NCBI RefSeq assembly: GCF_036013915.1
Contig: NZ_CP107901.1
Location: 62,001-126,000 of the forward strand
Length of the DNA stretch: 64,000 nucleotides
Direction of reading: 5' to 3'
Origin: Streptomyces sp. NBC_00464
GTDB lineage: Bacteria > Actinomycetota > Actinomycetes > Streptomycetales > Streptomycetaceae
The notes below the pieces were generated by a model. It saw only the letters and a list, made by a program, of their open reading frames with translations. It made no database searches and was not told the DNA's origin. Made by a program: the position numbers and the translations under genes. The first letter of the stretch is position 1; each line of letters opens with the position of its first letter. This document shows, piece after piece, positions 61,462 to 64,000 of this stretch.

Positions 61462-62972
61462 GAGGTCGCTCCCACGTCAGCGTTGAGTCCGATACCGGGA
61501 TAGAACTTCCGCTGGTTCGACAGAATCATGTCTTTGGGGGTGGCGATTCCCACGGTCTCCCGTACCCGGGCGGCGAAGGACCGGGAGGAGGCCGGGTTGG
61601 CCCCCTCCAGCTGGCACCAGCTCTTGTAGCTGCTGTACAGCTGGGCCTGCTCGGCGCGCAGGGCGGGCCCCAGCGTGCAGCACTCGCTCAGGAAGCGCCC
61701 GGTGTGGTCCTCGGTCTCGGCGTAGGCGGTGGTGGCCACGCGGACCTGCTGCGGGCCCGTGAGGTCGCGGGGCCCGTTGAGATAGCGGCGGGCGCCGGTG
61801 ACCAGCCAGTTGAGGATGCCGGGGCCTTCCTCGGTGACCAGGACGTCGGCGAGGTTGTCCACTTTGCGGTCGTCGGCGACGACCCGCTCGAAGGGGATGA
61901 GTTTCATCCGGCGCCAGAACGCGTACCCTCCGGTGCCCACTTCGGGACGGTGGTTGCCGAGCAGCCACAGCTTGTGGGTGGGGTTGAATCCGAAGAAGTC
62001 CTGGCGCATCCGGCGGGCCTTGATGCGGTCGCCGCCGGTGAGGAGTTTGACCCGGGCCTCGTCGAACCGGTCGCCGGGCTTGAGCTCCGAACAGACGATG
62101 ATGCGCCGGCCGTGCAGTTCGGCCAGGTCGGTGGGGTGCCCCTCGAAGGGACGGGCCATCAGGAAACCGGGCGGGGCGGCATCGGCGTAGTCGCCGAGCA
62201 GCTTGACCATCACGTCCAGGAGGACGCTCTTGCCGTTCTTGCCCTGCCCGTAGAGGAACGGCATGATCTGCGCGCCGACGTCGCCGGTGATGGAGTAGCC
62301 GAGCAGTTCGTGCAGGAAGTCGATCATCTGGTGGCCGTCGGCGTCGTCGCCGAAGGTGTCGGTGAGGAACCGCTGCCAGCGCGGTGTGGCCATGGCCCGC
62401 GAGGCCACGCTGGTGGCGCGCGAGTGGTAGTGCTTCTCGGGATCGGGCGGGGCGAGCGCACCGGTGGAGAGGTCGATGACGCCCTCGGGGGTGCACAGGG
62501 CGTACGGGTCGGCGTCCAGGAGCGAGGCGTTGAGGACCATGCCCGGTGCCGCCCTCGCCTGCATCAGCATGGCCTTCATGCCCGACGTGGACAGGGCCCG
62601 ACGGCGATGGCGGCGCAGCGCGGAGCTGCTGTAGCGCGCGCGGGCGTCGGTCTCCGCGAGCGACTCGGCCATCTCCCCGGCCGCCCACAGGACGTTGTCG
62701 TCCTCGTCGATCTCCCAGCGGTAGCCGGACCACCGGTACCAGCCGAGCCCCGGCACGTGCCGGAAGTCCCGCCCGTACAGGGACACGAACAGCTTGGCGT
62801 TGCCCCGGTCGCTGAGGCTGTCGGGCAGCAGCCCGTGTTCGGTGGCCTGCTCCTGCGCCGTCTCGGGCGCAGCCCTGGCGGGCACCTGGTCGTCGGGGGA
62901 GCGCAGCATGATCTGACGGGCGACTTCGACCGGGTCGAACAGCCCGTCTCTGGCGGACGGTGTGCTGTTCAT
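61458..62972 (-). CDS. Phage/plasmid primase-helicase, D5/P4 family
   Basis: About 504 residues from ATG 62972. N-terminal D5-type region (residues 55-200), then a superfamily 3 helicase with Walker A FLYGQGKNGKSVLLDVMVKLLGDYA (about 258-282), Walker B RRIIVCSEL and sensor FNPTHKLWLLGNHRPEV. It unwinds DNA at an element's origin. Stop and start codons overlap both neighbours by four bases, forming a coupled replication module. Confidence 0.92.
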   Translation of the reverse strand: MNSTPSARDGLFDPVEVARQIMLRSPDDQVPARAAPETAQEQATEHGLLPDSLSDRGNAKLFVSLYGRDFRHVPGLGWYRWSGYRWEIDEDDNVLWAAGEMAESLAETDARARYSSSALRRHRRRALSTSGMKAMLMQARAAPGMVLNASLLDADPYALCTPEGVIDLSTGALAPPDPEKHYHSRATSVASRAMATPRWQRFLTDTFGDDADGHQMIDFLHELLGYSITGDVGAQIMPFLYGQGKNGKSVLLDVMVKLLGDYADAAPPGFLMARPFEGHPTDLAELHGRRIIVCSELKPGDRFDEARVKLLTGGDRIKARRMRQDFFGFNPTHKLWLLGNHRPEVGTGGYAFWRRMKLIPFERVVADDRKVDNLADVLVTEEGPGILNWLVTGARRYLNGPRDLTGPQQVRVATTAYAETEDHTGRFLSECCTLGPALRAEQAQLYSSYKSWCQLEGANPASSRSFAARVRETVGIATPKDMILSNQRKFYPGIGLNADVGATS

Positions 62973-64000
62973 GCGGGGACCCCCGGATCGAGCGGACGCC
63001 GGCTGCCCGCGCTCATCCCGCTGCGGATGATCTGCAGGCTGCGACGTTCCTGTCCGGGGCGCGCCTGCGTGGCGGCGGTCACCAGCGCGGACTCCGCGTC
63101 GGCGAGGACCATGCGCCCGGCGCCCACCAGACCGCCCGCGGTGAAGGCGGCGCGGTTGAGCTTCTCGCTGAAGCCGCTGCCCTCGGGGACTGCCGCGCAT
63201 TCCGCGACCGCTCTGAGCACCGTGGCCAGGGTTCGCTCCGCCGCGTCGCGGCCGCCGCGCGCCGCCATGACGGCGGCACGGGCCCGTGAGGGCACGGGTG
63301 TTGGCGGCGAGGGGGCGGCTGAGGAGGGGCGGTGGCCGGTGCGTTCGAGTTCGGCCGTGAGCCAGCCCGGCAGCGGCGCCGGGCGCAGGACGGAACCGTG
63401 GACGGTGTAGGTGCCCTGGGCCGTCGTGGTGCCGGGAGCGATGATGTAGCCGCCGTGCGCCCGCACGTCGACCTGCCAGGCCAGGGCCCGCTTGGCACTT
63501 GAGCCGGTCGAGCACCGCCATTGGTGCCCGGGCCTGGCGGTGTACCACAGGTGCAGGCCCCCGGACGGGGTGCGCACCCGCAGGGTGGTGTCGTCCTGGC
63601 TCGGATCCTGCTGGCCGCGCAGCGCCGCCAGCAGGGCCAGGCTGTGAAAGCCGTGCTGCAGGCCACCCAGCGACACGGAGGCCGGGATGTGGATGCCCGG
63701 CAGGAGCCGGGCGGGGTCCGGCAGCGGCGCCGGGTGCGCGTCCACGTCGATCACGACGAGGCCCGCCGGGCCGCACGCCACGCCCACCCCGAAGCGGGGC
63801 TGCTCCGCCCACCAGGCCCGGATCCGGCGCGGGTCGGTCGTGGCGGAGTGAAAGCCGTGGCACCAGCGACCGGTGGGGATGCAGGGGCAGTCCTGGACGC
63901 TGTGCGGCTGGTCCCGGCAGCGACCGCAGTTGGCGGCCGGCGTCTTGCGCCCCGGAGCCAATGGGTGGACGGGCCAGCCCTGTTCGGCGCACCACAGGGC
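62969..64000 (-). CDS. Bifunctional DNA primase/polymerase (prim-pol), 5' end outside window
   Basis: At least 343 residues; the frame is open to the window edge, where ALWCAEQGWPVHPLAPGRKTPA is typical of the family's beginning, so only a few residues are missing. Motifs: LVVIDVDAHP (metal-binding aspartates, about residue 85), GGLHLWYTARPG and VDVRAHGGYIIAPG. A cysteine-rich segment NCGRCRDQPHSVQDCPC may bind zinc. It makes primers and extends DNA for the integrated element. Confidence 0.92.
   Translation of the reverse strand, partial: ALWCAEQGWPVHPLAPGRKTPAANCGRCRDQPHSVQDCPCIPTGRWCHGFHSATTDPRRIRAWWAEQPRFGVGVACGPAGLVVIDVDAHPAPLPDPARLLPGIHIPASVSLGGLQHGFHSLALLAALRGQQDPSQDDTTLRVRTPSGGLHLWYTARPGHQWRCSTGSSAKRALAWQVDVRAHGGYIIAPGTTTAQGTYTVHGSVLRPAPLPGWLTAELERTGHRPSSAAPSPPTPVPSRARAAVMAARGGRDAAERTLATVLRAVAECAAVPEGSGFSEKLNRAAFTAGGLVGAGRMVLADAESALVTAATQARPGQERRSLQIIRSGMSAGSRRPLDPGVPA

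Overview
The window reads as a Streptomyces (or close actinomycete) chromosome: very high GC with third-position G/C bias, frequent GTG/TTG starts, typical families (SARP regulators, an ECF sigma factor, Ada-domain proteins, a prim-pol/D5 helicase element) and strong hairpin terminators. All family names below come from motif and sequence recognition by eye; no database search was run.

Left arm (1-14.5 kb): ordinary and accessory genes (DUF1254 protein, two GNATs, HAD phosphatase, methyltransferase, nitroreductase, patatin-like protein, MFS exporter, aminoglycoside-phosphotransferase-like protein, SnoaL-like protein) mixed with mobile-element debris. The debris comprises a 5'-truncated winged-helix gene followed by an array of five 20-bp palindromes (4.6-4.8 kb), a RepL-like winged-helix gene with inverted repeats upstream (8.2-8.7 kb), an internally deleted acyltransferase and a transposase fragment.

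14.8-19.7 kb: an acyltransferase/DsbA-like/ankyrin run on the + strand, convergent with a translationally coupled unit on the - strand: ECF sigma factor, an O6-alkylguanine transferase fused to a C-terminal Ada zinc domain (reversed domain order), then Ogt.

19.8-52 kb: a specialised-metabolite cluster. A seven-gene - strand run (30.4 to 20.8 kb) encodes an acyl-adenylating enzyme, an O-methyltransferase, a CreE-like flavin monooxygenase and a CreD-like lyase (aspartate -> nitrosuccinate -> nitrite), then MetK, a PfkB-type adenosine-kinase-like protein and MetF, which would feed S-adenosylmethionine. Further right, GriI- and GriH-type enzymes make 3-amino-4-hydroxybenzoate (3,4-AHBA). Around them lie two class A flavin hydroxylases, a second (CCoAOMT-type) O-methyltransferase, an HpaB-type monooxygenase with its flavin reductase, two paralogous BBE-like oxidases (one with a Tat signal, one without), an SDR, a cupin, a second adenylating enzyme, two MFS exporters, two SARPs, a LysR regulator and an Ada-like protein lacking its methyl-acceptor cysteine. 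The core logic (3,4-AHBA plus enzymatic nitrite plus an adenylating enzyme) is that of the o-diazoquinone cremeomycin. The extra oxidases suggest a further elaborated or coupled diazo, azo or deaminated aromatic product.

52-60 kb: a Tag glycosylase, a TnpB-type element with 17-bp terminal inverted repeats, a hydrolase/LLM-oxidoreductase operon, an SGNH hydrolase, and a coupled 2-oxoglutarate dioxygenase/Ada-zinc-domain pair. DNA-alkylation-repair-type genes therefore sit on both sides of, and inside, the cluster, which fits self-protection against an electrophilic diazo product (inference).

60-64 kb: a DUF4097 protein, a repeat-bearing gap, and a coupled - strand unit of prim-pol (cut by the window edge), D5-type helicase and a small protein: the replication module of an integrated plasmid-like element.
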